DNA from: Monosiga brevicollis MX1 | Lineage: Eukaryota; Opisthokonta; Choanoflagellata; Craspedida; Salpingoecidae | Length of the DNA stretch: 19,189 bases | Direction: 5' to 3' | NCBI RefSeq assembly: GCF_000002865.3 | Contig: NW_001865047.1 | Location: 1,081,214-1,100,402 of the forward strand | In this document: piece by piece, positions 1 through 16,810 of the stretch | Layout: every line of letters starts with the position of its first letter | Position numbering within the stretch: the first letter of the stretch is position 1 | Notes under the pieces: generated by a model | Database searches by the model: none | What the model was told of the DNA's origin: nothing | The model's input: only the letters and a program-made list of their open reading frames with translations | Made by a program: the position numbers and the translations under genes

Positions 1-52
1 TGAGCCCGGGAACGTCTCAGGATACACAACTCGGCCCGTCAGCCCCTCAGGC

Positions 53-3000
53 ATGGATACCCTCGTTCGCCGACCCGTCAGTCCAGCCACTGAACCGACA
101 TCCCCACAGACTGCCATGATCCCGAGCACCCCAGGCACCCCAGGCACTCCAGGCACCCCAGCAAATCTGGGTGCTTTTGCTGATCGCCGCAAGCAGATTT
201 TAGATGATGCTGCCCGGCAAACAGCCGATTTTGAACGAACTCTCGAAGCCAGTACCAAGGCCTTGAATCAAATTCGTGGCATCAACGACCGCCAGCAACG
301 CACCATAATAGCTCAATCTCAAGACGCTTCCCCCGATACCTCCTTGGACGGCATGCCACGCACCACTTTGGAGCTAAACACGGACCTTGCGCGCTTTCAC
401 CCAGAGACGCCGGATGAGGCCGAGGAGGGCCCTGTCCTCTACCGTCATTCCACTGATTCTTTGCTTCATCCTGCTGATGATCCACTCTACAGTCGCACCC
501 CCACCTTCCGCATCAGCGAAGCGTCTGCGAGCCCACAAGACACAAGCCTCAATGACCTTCTCAATGAGAGCTTGAATGATGCGCACAGCTCCACCGTCAC
601 TACCACCGCCGACATTGCTGCTGATGAAGCTGACTTTCTTCAAGCCGCACAGCAAACCCTTGCCAGTCATGATCCATCCGACTTTGGTGAAACCCCTGAC
701 CTTGACCTTGATCTGGACTTGCACAATGCTTCAACTGGTTGGTCACTCATTCCTTTGCCTGAAACGACCCGTGACACGTGCTTCAATCAGACCAATCTGT
801 CGCGCTTGACTTGAGAGCTCTCTGTCGTCGTCTCGCCTCAACTTTGTTGCCCCGCCTCCTTATCAGATACCTTTGCTGGGGCTGCTCAACGCGACAAAGT
901 TGTCATCGATTTTGACGCATTGGAACACGAGCCCCTGCCCCACCAGGAGAAGAACGGCTATGAAGACCTTCCCACCCGCGTGGATCAAAACCGGCCATCC
1001 CCGCGACGCTCCTCGAGCTCCCACTCTAATCCAGACACTGGCGAGCGCCACCGTGCCTCAGATACATCCTCCGCTGAATCACGTCGCGGCAGTCGTCAAA
1101 GCAGCCGACGCCGGTATGCTCAAGAAGTAAAACAGGCCTCAAACCTATCTTGTTCTGCCATGGTGTTCACTCACACGACCGCCCTCTTACTGATGGTTGA
1201 TATTCTTTAGTTCCATGACCTATCAAGATTCGCAAAGCGAGTATGAGGACCCTGTCTTTCTCCGGAAATATCGCGCCCCGGGAATTCAGGGCATAAAGGA
1301 AGAGTCAGAACAGGAGGCTTCGGCCGCTTACTATGGCCGACCCCGAAGATTTGGTTCAGAGGCCCAGACGGACAGCTTTGATTTTGATGAAGACGATGAC
1401 GACTACGCTGACCCACAACTCGTATTTCGCGCACGCGCTGACACATCTGTGGAAGGCGAGGACGATTCTGATGTCGACAATGAGAATAATGCAAACGGGC
1501 GGGCGACTACCCGGCAGCCAAGACGCGCCAGCCTCCCGCAAGCCACAAGCGAGCGGCGACCTTCAAGTGCCCCTGGACACATGCGTCGCCGCCTCTACTC
1601 AAGTGGGGGGCACGACCCCATCTCTCCACTCCAGCACCCGTCCTCCCTCTTCTCCAGTCTGTCTGTGTCCCTAGACACCGACCGTGAAACTGGCGATGCT
1701 TTCTCTCGTGATGTGGCCAAGACAACTGACGCCGCGGCGCCGGAAGATGCAACGGCGCCTTCTGGCGACACGCCACCCTTTCGCCCACGCACCTTCAGTC
1801 AGGACGGACGCGATCGGGCCAAAGCTTTTGCTCGGCGTTACATTGGAGGAAGTATCGAGACCACTTTTTCCGGCTCAGACTCCATCGAATCATCTCTTGG
1901 CCCGAACATGTCCCCGCTCCTCAATGCTCGCGAGCCCCGGGTTTTTTTCACAGACTCAAACAGCAACACCGCCTCTCCTAACAATGTCTCGGGGAACAAG
2001 AGCCAAATCGAGAGTCATGCTGCCGCGCATGAGCTTACTGGGCAACGCAAGCACTCGCGCCGCGCAAGCCCACGCCGAGGAGACTCTTTAAATCATGACG
2101 ATGATGGTTGCTCGGCTCACAGTGGAAAACATCCTATAACAGCCCAAGCACTGCTGGAGCAGCTTGAGTCCCGCCGCGTCCGAACGTCCTCTGAGGTCAC
2201 CTCATCCAGCAAGCGTGGCTCCACTTTATCACAGCGCCCGCTTGACATCCAAAGCTCCACTGCCGCTAGGTTTGCTCAACCACCATCCGAAAGGCAGCTT
2301 TTTTTTTTTTTTTTTTCTTTTTTTTTTTTCTTTTTTTTTTTCTTTTTTTTTTTCTTTTTTTTTTTTTCCTCAACTCACCGAATCCTGCTCCCCCTCTCCT
2401 CCTACGTGCTGTGTGCCATTAGTTTCGTGTCGCGTCAACTCATGAAGTATCTCGTTTCCCGCAAGGATGACGAAGTCGGCGTACGTCCATCAACTACAAT
2501 GGCGTTGATGGCCAATGCGATGCTGCGTGCAACCCAGCCTTGACATTGACATGAACGGCATGATGTTGATGTTTTTTTCTTTTTCTTCTTCTTCTTCCTT
2601 GCTGCTTTTTATTTTCCTTTCATGTCGCGACCTCACTACTCTTTTGTGCGTTATTTTGTTTACTTGAATGCCAGGAGTCGACATGTGAAGCCCGTGAAGG
2701 CGTGGTGCTCTTTGCTGATGCTTCGGGATTCACCCGCCTCACTAACGCTCTGACAGACGACAAAACCCTTGGCTCTAAAAAAGGTGCCGAAGAACTCTGC
2801 CGCATCCTCAACAACTTTTTCAGCAAGCTCATTGAAATCACCGATCGCTACGGTGGTGATGTCATCAAGGTACAGCTTGCCTTTGCAGCCTAAGCTTTAC
2901 AAGCACATGCTAGACAGAAGAGAGTTGTGATCGATTGGACCTCAAAGTCACGCTCGAAGCAGCTCGTGAGCAAGCAGCCCCAAATTTGGTCTCACAGCGT

Positions 3001-6000
3001 GTTGTGGCTTTGCGCAGTTCTCCGGCGATGCCGTCACAGTGGTGTGGTTTGTTGAACCAGAGGATGTCAAGCGCAACTTGCCTGCCACCACGCTCAAGCA
3101 AATTGCCCTTCGTGCCTGTGCATGTGCATGTGAAATCCACAAGGTAAAGACGTACTCGTACTGACATCAGGCTGCAGACGAGCTTTTGCTCACGCGGCGC
3201 CCTTTGGGCACTTTTGGTGCTCCTGCACCATGACAGAAACTGAACAATTACATTGCCGCCACACGCTCGGGTATTCGTGAAATGCGGCGTCGATTTCGAC
3301 ACCGCAATCACAAATCGATCGACAGCAAGTCTCAGCGGCCTGATTATCAATACAAGCTCCAGCTGCACATGGGAGTGGGTGTTGGCAAGCTGGTGGCTGT
3401 GCATGTGGGTGGCATCTTCAAGGTGAGTGCCGGTCACGCGCCACCCGCCAGCCTCATTTTCCGCAGGACTGGCCAGCTGACTTGCACATTCTTGCCTGGT
3501 CCAGCGCTGGGAGTACTTGATTGGTGGCAACCCCATGACACAAATCGGCAATGCAGAGCCGTTGGCACAGCCCGGGGAGACCTGCCTTTCCCCTCAGGTT
3601 GCGGAGCTTCTGAGTGGTGAAGTCGAGGTATGCACGATTGCCACAACTGCCGAGCACCACCGTTGTGCCATGTTGGCGGCATTTCGCCTCCAGCTGCACT
3701 CATCCCCCGGTTTTATATTATAGGCCCTGCCCCTCTCCTCTTTGACAGCAACGGAGCAGGAAATGCGGGATCTCACGCCCGAAAAGCTGGAGAAGATTGG
3801 TGATTACGTGATCTTGCAACGCTTGCTGCGCGACATACGCCCGCCTTCGACGTGTGCTCTGTCGCAAGGAAATCCCAGCAGCACCATCCTGTCCAACACC
3901 AAAATGCAAGAGCTGATTCGCCGCTACATCCCCAATGCTGTGCATCAAAGCATCCAGGAGGGTCGTGCGTTCACCGCCGAGATGCGCCACGTTTCCGTGG
4001 TGTTTGCAAACGTCCAGGGCATCCGGCTGGATGTAGAGGATCAAGCCACCGTGGAAAAGGTGTGTGGCACTTTGACTGTCAAAATAAGGCCGCTTGATGG
4101 CTCTCCCAAACCCCACTCATCAGGTTGGACAAAACGACGCAGGTTCGCAAGCTCGTGCAGGACATGATGTTAGAGACACAGCGAAGCCTCTACCAAAGTG
4201 AGGGCTCAATCAACAAGGTCATGGTTGACGACAAAGTACGTTTCAGCAGATTCCCTCTCAGGCCCGAGTTGGGCGTGCCACGTGTGCTACCTTTACCCCT
4301 GCGTTACCTTTGCATTCATCGTCTTTTTTTTTTTTTTTTTTTTTTTTTCTCTCTCTCTCTCTCTCTCTCTTTTCTAACACTCGTCCTTTCATAGGGCTTA
4401 TCCATTTTATGTGCCATGGGTCTGCCCCCCATGCCTCATGCGGACGACCCCAAGCGGGCCTTGGTTGCAGCGCTCGATTTGGTCGAGAACATTGAAGCTC
4501 TGGGCTCGTTTATTCGCTGCCGGGTTGGAGTCACCACGGGCATGGCGTTTTGCGGCGTCATTGGTGCAAAGCAACGTCAGGAATACACGGTTGGTGTTTG
4601 AGTTCAATGACTGCGAAAGCCGCCTCATATCGATTGAGTATTTCTAGATTTTGAGCTCATTGATTTCGAAAACGCACGCATGCGGTGGTCTTTGGCGCTG
4701 GCTAGATGATGGGCAAGATTGTCAATCTCGCCGCTCGGCTGATGTCACATATTGAAGGTAAGTCATAGCAACAAATTTTGTCCTGTCTGTCACTCAATTT
4801 GTTTGCATGCTACGAGCAATCAGTGCATGTGCACCTCATCGACGCTCTTCACCCGCTCGCTACTACATTGTCGCCAACAGGCTCGGGGGTCCTGTGTGAT
4901 GCAGACACCACCAAAAAGTGCAAGGAGGACTATCCTGGTACCTTTTCCTTTCGCCCCTCATCGGAGGCATTGCTGCTCAAGGGGTTCAAGACCCCGGTAT
5001 CGGCCTACTACGTTGGTTTCAATACGCGGGATAGCTACACCGAAAAACAGAAGAATCGTGAGCTTCAAGATTATGCAGGACGCGAGTTGGAGGCCAAGGA
5101 GCTCAAGCTTCGCCTCTCCAACCTCAACACTACCAAGGTTGGGTTGAGACTCATGGGGCACGAGATGGTTTGGAGTGCGCTTTTGTTCATCCTGCTGGCT
5201 TCACTTCGCAGGGTGGAACAATGGTCTTGACTGGAGAGCGCGGTTCGGGTAAATCTCAGCTGGTCAAGGAAATTGAAACGTGGGCCGACAAGCGTGGCTT
5301 TAACGTGCTCTTCATCCCGAAGGGCTCAGCACGCAAGCAGATCCCTTACCCATTTGCTGACGGCGTGCACACCGAAGCACCCGGTGTCAAGGTTCGCACA
5401 ACGCCTACTCATCCATCCCTTTCGAGTGTGTGTTTAACGCGGCCCATCTCATGCTCGGATCGCCTGCTGTATAGAATGCGGAGGTGACGATGTTTACGGA
5501 GTTTCGGCCTATTCTTGAGCAATTATTGCAAAAGGTTTGACCGGCAGAAAAAAGACAACTACACGAGAGATGTAATTTTTTTTTTTTTCAAAGATGCATT
5601 TACTGGGCTCTGCCGTGCCCTCTTAGGTTTCCAAGTCGGAGGATGCCAAAGCGGGCATCAACTGGCTGGTCGATATTTTCCTCTCGCGTGAGGACGAGCT
5701 GGTGGCGCTTCCAATGCTGGGTCACGTTTTGCCCAACCTCAACCCTGAGCTAGAGCTCGCAGCCCAAAAGGCCCTGCTTGAGCTTCGCCAGGAAACAGGC
5801 GCTGAGAGAGATGACTCTCCCGACTCTTGGACGGTTCCTCGGCTGCGCCGGCGCAGTGATGTGTCGCAGGTCGACCTCTTTCGCCGCACCCTCCACAAGG
5901 TTTGTCAGGTCATATGTACTGGCCTTTGCCAGAACCAAGTTTGAGCCATGCCTGCAGCTGTCCCCTCACCCACTGATGGTTGTGCCCTGATCTGCCTGGT

Positions 6001-8116
6001 AGCTACTTTTTGCGATCATTCTAAAGTTTTCCGAGTCGCATCCAACATTGATCAACCTTCATCTCCAGGTATAGCGCTTGGGGTGACAAACACCAATCAT
6101 GCTCATGCAGTGCACATTACATCTTCGCGGCTAGCAGGGGGCTCGAGTCCTTGGTTGTTGTCCTTTTTCTTTTGCCTCGTATCTCTCACCGCTTGCCCAA
6201 TGCTTTTCTGACCTTGCCACCTTGCCACAGACCGGTAGCGATGTCAAACGCAATGTCGATCCAGAATCGTGGGAGCTCGCTGCGCGCTTAAGTGATCACT
6301 GTCGTAATGAGCGCTCTCTGCTGGACAACGTCAAGCCATTGGTCATGGTAGTTGTTACACGTCCCCTTGGCACTAGCGTGCAAACCTCGAAGCATATCCA
6401 GACCATTTGGGAGTGAGTTGTTGTTTGCATTTAACAGGTGTCATATCACCGGTGCTTCTTGAAACGAAGCGTTGCACAAGAACTGACTTTGGTGATGGCA
6501 CGTGACCTCCTTGTGCGTAGCAATGCGGCTGGTGCGTTCCAGCTGGAACCTTTGAATGAGGAGCGAAGATTAAGCTATGCTGCATTCGTGCTAGCCAAAG
6601 CCACAAGCAAAACCATCACTGACGCGGCCTTGCCTCCGGAGCTCGTGCAGCTGCTCAATGATCGCGCGGGTGGAAACCCGAAACACATCAAGGAGATGAT
6701 TCAAGAATTGCTTAAGCAACACAATGTATTGCAGGTCATGGAAAACGGCCGTATCCGCGTTAAGGGTGACCTCTACAAGGTGCCCGTGCCAGCCAAGATG
6801 CGTGGCATCGTTCGGCAAGAGTTTGACTCGATGGACGAGCACCATAAGGTGGTGTTACGCGTCGCGGCGATTTTCGGGCAGGGCTTTACTGACCAGATGC
6901 TTCAAGATGCGTTGCAAAATACCGCTCACAATTTGTCGCCAGCCGATGTTGAAGAGGTGGGTGGGACATTACCATGCACCCTGGGACTGTTCGTAGCAGC
7001 GTCAGAAAAAAATGGACATGCTACCAGAAGTTGCTCACCATACTCCTGGGTTGACGTGCTTAGCGCTTGCAAGAGTTGGTGGCTGTGCGCGTGTTGCAAC
7101 AAGTGCCCACAACGCAATACGTCTTTGAAGTGCACCCCGCGGACCTGTCGGACAAGTGTTACACTTTTACGCTGCGATTGCTACAGGAGGAGGTGCGCGT
7201 GATGGTCTCTCAAAACGTTTAATCCGGATAGCTCGCGTTGGTGGCATCTCATCCGTCATCCCTGCCATAGATTCAAGCTTTGAATACAGACACAGTGTCC
7301 GGTGCGGTGGAGAGCAAGATTCGCTTCCGCATGCAAAAGGTGGCGATGGCTGCCAAAGTCATTCAGCGCTTCTTTCGTGCCACCAAGCTCAAGTTGCAAA
7401 GCCGCAAGGCGGGCATGGGCGTGATGAGCTTTCTCTCTCAGTATGATGATGTTCAGCAGCGTCGCAAGCAGCTCATCCACGTTGATTCAGATAGCGATGA
7501 TGAAACGGACAGCTTTCACGTGCTCTCGCATTCTTCCAGCTATGACAAGCCAGCCGAAGAGGATGGGCCCATCACGACGCTCTATGCTCAGCACAGCGAC
7601 GACGGTAGCTCCTCGCCTATCATCTCCCCGCCCTCGTCTTGTGATGAAGCATCAGATGACGAGGGGACGGAGTCTACGGGGGACAAGCTTTTGCCAGTGA
7701 CTGGTACCATCACGGAACCAAGATCCCCTCTCAGCGCCGCGTCTCCTGCGCGCATTGGCAATGCCGCCCTGCGACCTCTACAGCACCGAAACATTGCCCT
7801 ATTTAACGCCAGCTCTTCCTTGTCAGTGGGTTCATCCCATGATCACGATGAAGGGCTTGCTCAACCAGACCTGTTCTGCTTTATGCAGGAAGACCAACGA
7901 GAGCCTCCGGTGCGCCGGCTGGTGTCGGGGGCTAGTGCCGGAGGCAGCATGGGTGCTGCTGCTGCGGCACCCTCGCCATCCCGAAGCTTTCAGGCCCGCA
8001 TTCGTCAACCCGACGGCTCATACAGGCTTGAGTGGGTGCAACGAAACACGGGGCGGCAACTGCCGCCTGTGCAACCCTTTCTCCGTTGGGAGGACTGCGA
8101 GTTTTCTTCGGCGTGA
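53..8116 (+). CDS. Soluble adenylyl cyclase-like protein (ADCY10 family), multi-exon
   Basis: Predicted to make cAMP from ATP. Model exons: 53-737, 867-1113, 1211-2269, 2423-2480, 2675-2869, 3018-3143, 3237-3422, 3505-3627, 3724-4061, 4124-4235, 4395-4589, 4706-4757, 4881-5137, 5212-5391, 5475-5534, 5627-5899, 6231-6412, 6470-6956, 7064-7192, 7271-8116; they join in frame to about 1929 aa. Residues 1-660 are disordered (Ser/Pro/Asp rich, GTP repeat near the start). C1 cyclase has FADASGFT (metal Asp698) and GGDVIKFSGDA (Lys748, Asp752). C2 has FAN at the metal site, as expected for the non-metal half, then VDDKG and VNLAARLM. A P-loop ATPase follows (GERGSGKS, 1219-1226), then a helical region, an IQ-like motif (VIQRFFRATKLK, near 1679) and an acidic Ser-rich tail. 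The animal TPR-like C-terminal half is absent. The frame is open to the window edge, so the start is uncertain. Least certain joins: the exon 1 donor (737 or 770), 3627/3724, 6412/6470 and 7192. The family call is firm; activity is inferred. Confidence 0.85.
2299..2367. repeat. Poly-T tract with C interruptions in cyclase intron
   Basis: Nearly pure T with single C residues, inside the 153-nt intron 2270-2422 of the cyclase gene. The exon that follows (2423-2480) encodes FVSRQLMKYLVSRK, the short segment normally just before the C1 cyclase domain. Confidence 0.95.
4324..4370. repeat. Poly-T plus (CT)n tract in cyclase intron
   Basis: About 25 T followed by about 11 CT units, forming the pyrimidine-rich 3' part of intron 4236-4394; the acceptor is CATAG at 4394. 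Confidence 0.95.
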
Positions 8117-8993
<877 letters not shown>

Positions 8994-11365
8994 TTATTCA
9001 TCTTCGGTTAGGACATGAAGGTTAGGGGCTTCGCTCCAGCCTCGCTCCACCTGAAAGGGCGAAACGCTATACGGCGATTCGTTGCTGGATGGAGAGCCGG
9101 CAAGAGGGGGACTCGAATGATGTCCACTATGGCTCCCGTCCGAGCGGACTGCAGGGCTTGTGTCGCCAAAAACATCGAGACCAGACGAGATGGCCAACTG
9201 GGAAAGGAGGCTACGATTGGTTAGGGTGGCGCGTAGAGCATCCCGCTCCACGGGACTAGGGGTCGGTATGGGCAGCTTGGGAGCGGCGCTGCGGCTGACT
9301 TGGCGTGTCAGCGACAAGCGCGTCATTGTGAGTGATCGCATGTCCTGCGCCAAAGCCGCGTCGGGGCTAAACAGCCATGGATGTCGACTGGCTTGCCGGG
9401 CGCGAAGGCGCAATGTAGGGTTAGGATTTAGGAGCATGCGGATAAAGTCTTGCCCGGCAGTCGAAACGTTCCGCCAAACTTCGCTATCTGTAAATAGTTG
9501 CATGGTTTCGTAATACGACATGTCTACGCCTGTGGCGACCAATGGCAGCTCCAGTTAGCAGCCGACTAAAGACCAAGCGAAAAGTGCATGTTCAAAACAG
9601 AGCCAAAGCAATGGGACCACGTACAATCTAGGTTGGGAGCTGCGTACGGAGTGCAGCCTGCCAGGGCAACATGTGTAACTACACCGAGCGCCCACATGTC
9701 GATCGGCAGACTGTAACCTCTTGAGGACTGGATAGCAATTTCCGGGGCCATATAGGATGGGCTGCCGACCAAGGAGCGAAGAGGTAGGTCCACCGTACAG
9801 CTGAGGCCAAAGTCGGTGAGTTTGACGACCGGCTCGTGGCCAGGCACGGAAGCAAACATGATGTTTTCCGGTTTGATGTCTCTGTTGAGAAAGGAAGATT
9901 GTAAAAAAAAAAAAAAATACAACAAGACATGAGTGCCGACCAACAAGAACCGCCGGCCGAAGAAAAGACGGTGTTTGTCATTGTGTTTGTTAAAAGAAGC
10001 CAAAAACCAAAGAACGGCAGTGAAGCGGCACGGACCGGTGTACGATGCGCTTGTTATGCAAGTACTGCGCCATTCAAGCAAGTAGCGGCAAAAAAAAAAA
10101 GAGTGGTCGGAAGGGCACATGGCATGTCAAATGAGGTCGAAATGTGAGCTCGAGGAGAAAGAGACCTTGGTAGGAGGGGATAATGCAAGAATTTCGCTGG
10201 AAGCCGCGAGCGGAGAGCAGATGCGGATTTGTACCTCGACGGCAGCAAGGCATTGAGCAATAATGTCACGGGCGTGTGATTCGCCAAACGCCCCCGAATT
10301 TTCAATTCGATCAAACAGATCCCCACCTAAAGGAGCACGACGAGTCCACAGTAGCGGGTGAGTGGTACGGGTTGTTGGATGTTTTCGAAGCCAAGTCCAA
10401 GGCACAGATTGTAGTGGACGTTTTGGACAGGCCAGACCGTCCAGGAGCTCCATAAAAAGGAGGATCGCGTCGCTGACTTCCATGACATCAAAGAGCTTGA
10501 CACAATGCGGGTGGTCCAGAGTGCGCAGAATGCGAATTTCTTGAAACATCAAGTCGCGCTCGGGTGGGAAGATGACCTGAGATCAATGAAGCAAGAGGTG
10601 AAGCCACGGTTAATGGCACACCGGGGTCAAAAGCTGGCGGGCTGACTGAGAACAACATGTTCAAGTAAAACCACGTACCTTGGCTTTGTCGACAACTTTG
10701 GCAGCAATTTGACAATTCCGATGGACATCATGACACGGGTAAACGGAAGCAAAGGCGCCGCTGCCAAGCTGGTGTCCCCAATTGACCTGGTAGAGGGCAA
10801 AGACTTCACTACTATCGGAGATACGGCCCTCGGCGAAGCGAGCATCGGGAAGTCGGTCGCGCCGCACAACAGATTTGCGGCGCATGCGGTAGCCATTGTT
10901 GGGAGCAACGTATGGGATGCACCCACCGTTACTGGTGAGGCGCGCACGGGTAGCATAGCCACGCCAGGTTTTTTGGATGATGATGGCAGACCACGTGCGA
11001 AGCGCTTGCATTTCAGCTTCGGAAACGGCGTAATCGATGTAAGAGTCAGCGGGGCTGTGCGCCGGGTGTCTGGGATAGCTGGCCATGCTGGTTGAGGATC
11101 GAGCTGGTGCGCGGCTCGGCGCGCGTGTTGTGGGTGTGGATGCGCCGGGGCTAGGGCTGGGATTGACCATGGGCGAGGAGGGTATCGGTAGGTCCGCAGC
11201 TTCTTCAGGAGCTCGCGTGGTCATAACAAGGATGCGCTCCCGGCTGTATCTGGAAGGTTGACGAGAGAGATTGGAGGCAGCTTTGTTTCGTCGTCGCTGC
11301 CAACGCTTTTGTCCACCACCGCATAGCCAACCGCCTGAGGGTTCAACTACCTCTGAGCCTGCCAT
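8994..11365 (-). CDS. CaMK-group serine/threonine protein kinase with N-terminal IQ motif
   Basis: Protein kinase that phosphorylates Ser/Thr using ATP; substrate unknown. Exons in reading order: 11365-10679, 10576-10438, 10326-10235, 10064-10036, 9881-9625, 9529-8994; joined in frame they give 579 aa, and every junction keeps phase. Residues 1-110 are basic, then Ser/Pro rich. An IQ motif (IIIQKTWRGYATRAR, near 130-140) predicts calmodulin or EF-hand protein binding. The kinase domain runs from about 192 to 460: glycine loop GSGAFASV (201-208), Lys223, probable helix-C Glu242, HRDIKPEN (Asp317), DFG (339-341), APE (361-363). The 29-nt exon 10064-10036 encodes YLHNKRIVHR and is essential for the catalytic loop. 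The tail of about 115 aa is Ser/Pro rich with no recognised domain. All catalytic residues are present, so an active enzyme is likely. It resembles the CaMK/DCLK/phosphorylase kinase-like group; I cannot place the subfamily. The start ATG has a purine at +4 and is the first methionine of the exon frame. Confidence 0.88.
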
Positions 11366-12053
11366 GATTTGTGTCTGCCAAAGAGCGCTCCGAGGTGTTG
11401 CCTCACGAAAAATCGAGCATTCACTACGATATACGCCCCTTCATTACCACAAGAACTTGGTAAATAAAGAACAGCCACGCAAGGCACAGGACCCCCCCAC
11501 TGCGCAAGACAATACGAGGGAGCGTGAAAGGTTGAGTCGAGGGAAAAGGTGCAGAAGAGGAAAACGAGGCGAGGGGGAAGGGGGGAGTCACAGCAGCGGC
11601 GACAGCGGCGGCAGCGGCTTCGGCGCCAAAAACTGTTGTTAGGGAGCTCATCAACGTTGACCCTCTAAAATTGAAAAAAAAGTCAAAACATACGGATGAT
11701 TTATAATAAAGGGGTAAATTTATGTTCGATCACTCGTGGTTCCAGAGAGTAAAATTAAAGGGGTGTGTTCAGTTACGGTCGACACAAGAAACACGTGTGC
11801 GAGGACACACACGCGCGCACTCTCTCTCTCTCTCTCTCTCTCTTTTTTTATTTTATTTTTTCCAGTCGTGTGGGTGCGTGTGACGGCAGCCGCTCTCCCG
11901 CGCGACGTGCGCGCACAGAGTCATTGGAGACACACACAGATACACACACACACTCACACACACTCACTCACTCAATCACAGAGCGTGTGTGTAGAGGGTG
12001 GGCCGAGCTCAAGGCCGGTTTGAAGAGGGCGACGCCGTTGGGATACCACAGTG
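11366..12053. promoter_or_regulatory. Divergent intergenic region, presumed bidirectional promoter
   Basis: 688 nt between the start codons of the kinase (- strand) and BOP1 (+ strand). It includes a GGC-rich stretch (11600-11635), an AT-rich stretch (11665-11760) with TTATAATAAA, two direct copies of TAAAGGGGT (11707-11715 and 11756-11764), a CT repeat (11820-11843) and a CA-rich region (11928-11980). The function is inferred from the head-to-head arrangement; no transcription start can be fixed from sequence. Confidence 0.5.
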
Positions 12054-16424
<4,371 letters not shown>

Positions 16425-16810
16425 CACAGCAGTCCTGTGCCATGTCTCGAGTCGGACCCTGTTGGTTGATTTGTTTGATGTGGGTATTTCGAGCCTCGCT
16501 GGTACCCTTTGTCTTTATAAGTGGTTTATTTTTCTGCGCAGATTGTCAATCGAACCAGAAGCGTTGCGCTGTGTGATTGTGTGTGTACATGTGGCGGAAG
16601 AAGAATTGCAGGCGGCCCAGAGCCAGCCATGGACGAACTGGTGTGTGAGTGGGTGGAGGGGGGGGCATGCTGGGGGGTGATCGGGAGAAGTCGATTAGAA
16701 GCAACTTGCTGTGATCCTGCACGGAACCAAGTTGATGCAAAAAGAGAAAACGGATCAAGGTTGCAGGGGATGGTCATGATATCCGAATTCTGAGAGCCAG
16801 GTGGCAAGTC
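16425..16810. other. Convergent intergenic spacer (BOP1 / PAK1IP1)
   Basis: 386 nt between facing stop codons. TTTATT near 16526-16531 reads AATAAA on the - strand and could be a PAK1IP1 polyadenylation signal, which would place overlapping 3' UTRs here. A G-rich stretch lies near 16655-16690. No coding signal seen. Confidence 0.5.

Noticed and set aside
1127-1210. Donor GTAAAA at 1127 for cyclase intron 2
   Set aside because: It would join out of frame and hit a stop after TTTAG 1210; donor GTATGC at 1114 keeps phase and gives RRRSMTYQDS.
2910-3551. 213-residue - strand ORF opposite the C1 cyclase domain
   Set aside because: Antisense to exons encoding canonical cyclase motifs; no recognisable protein features.
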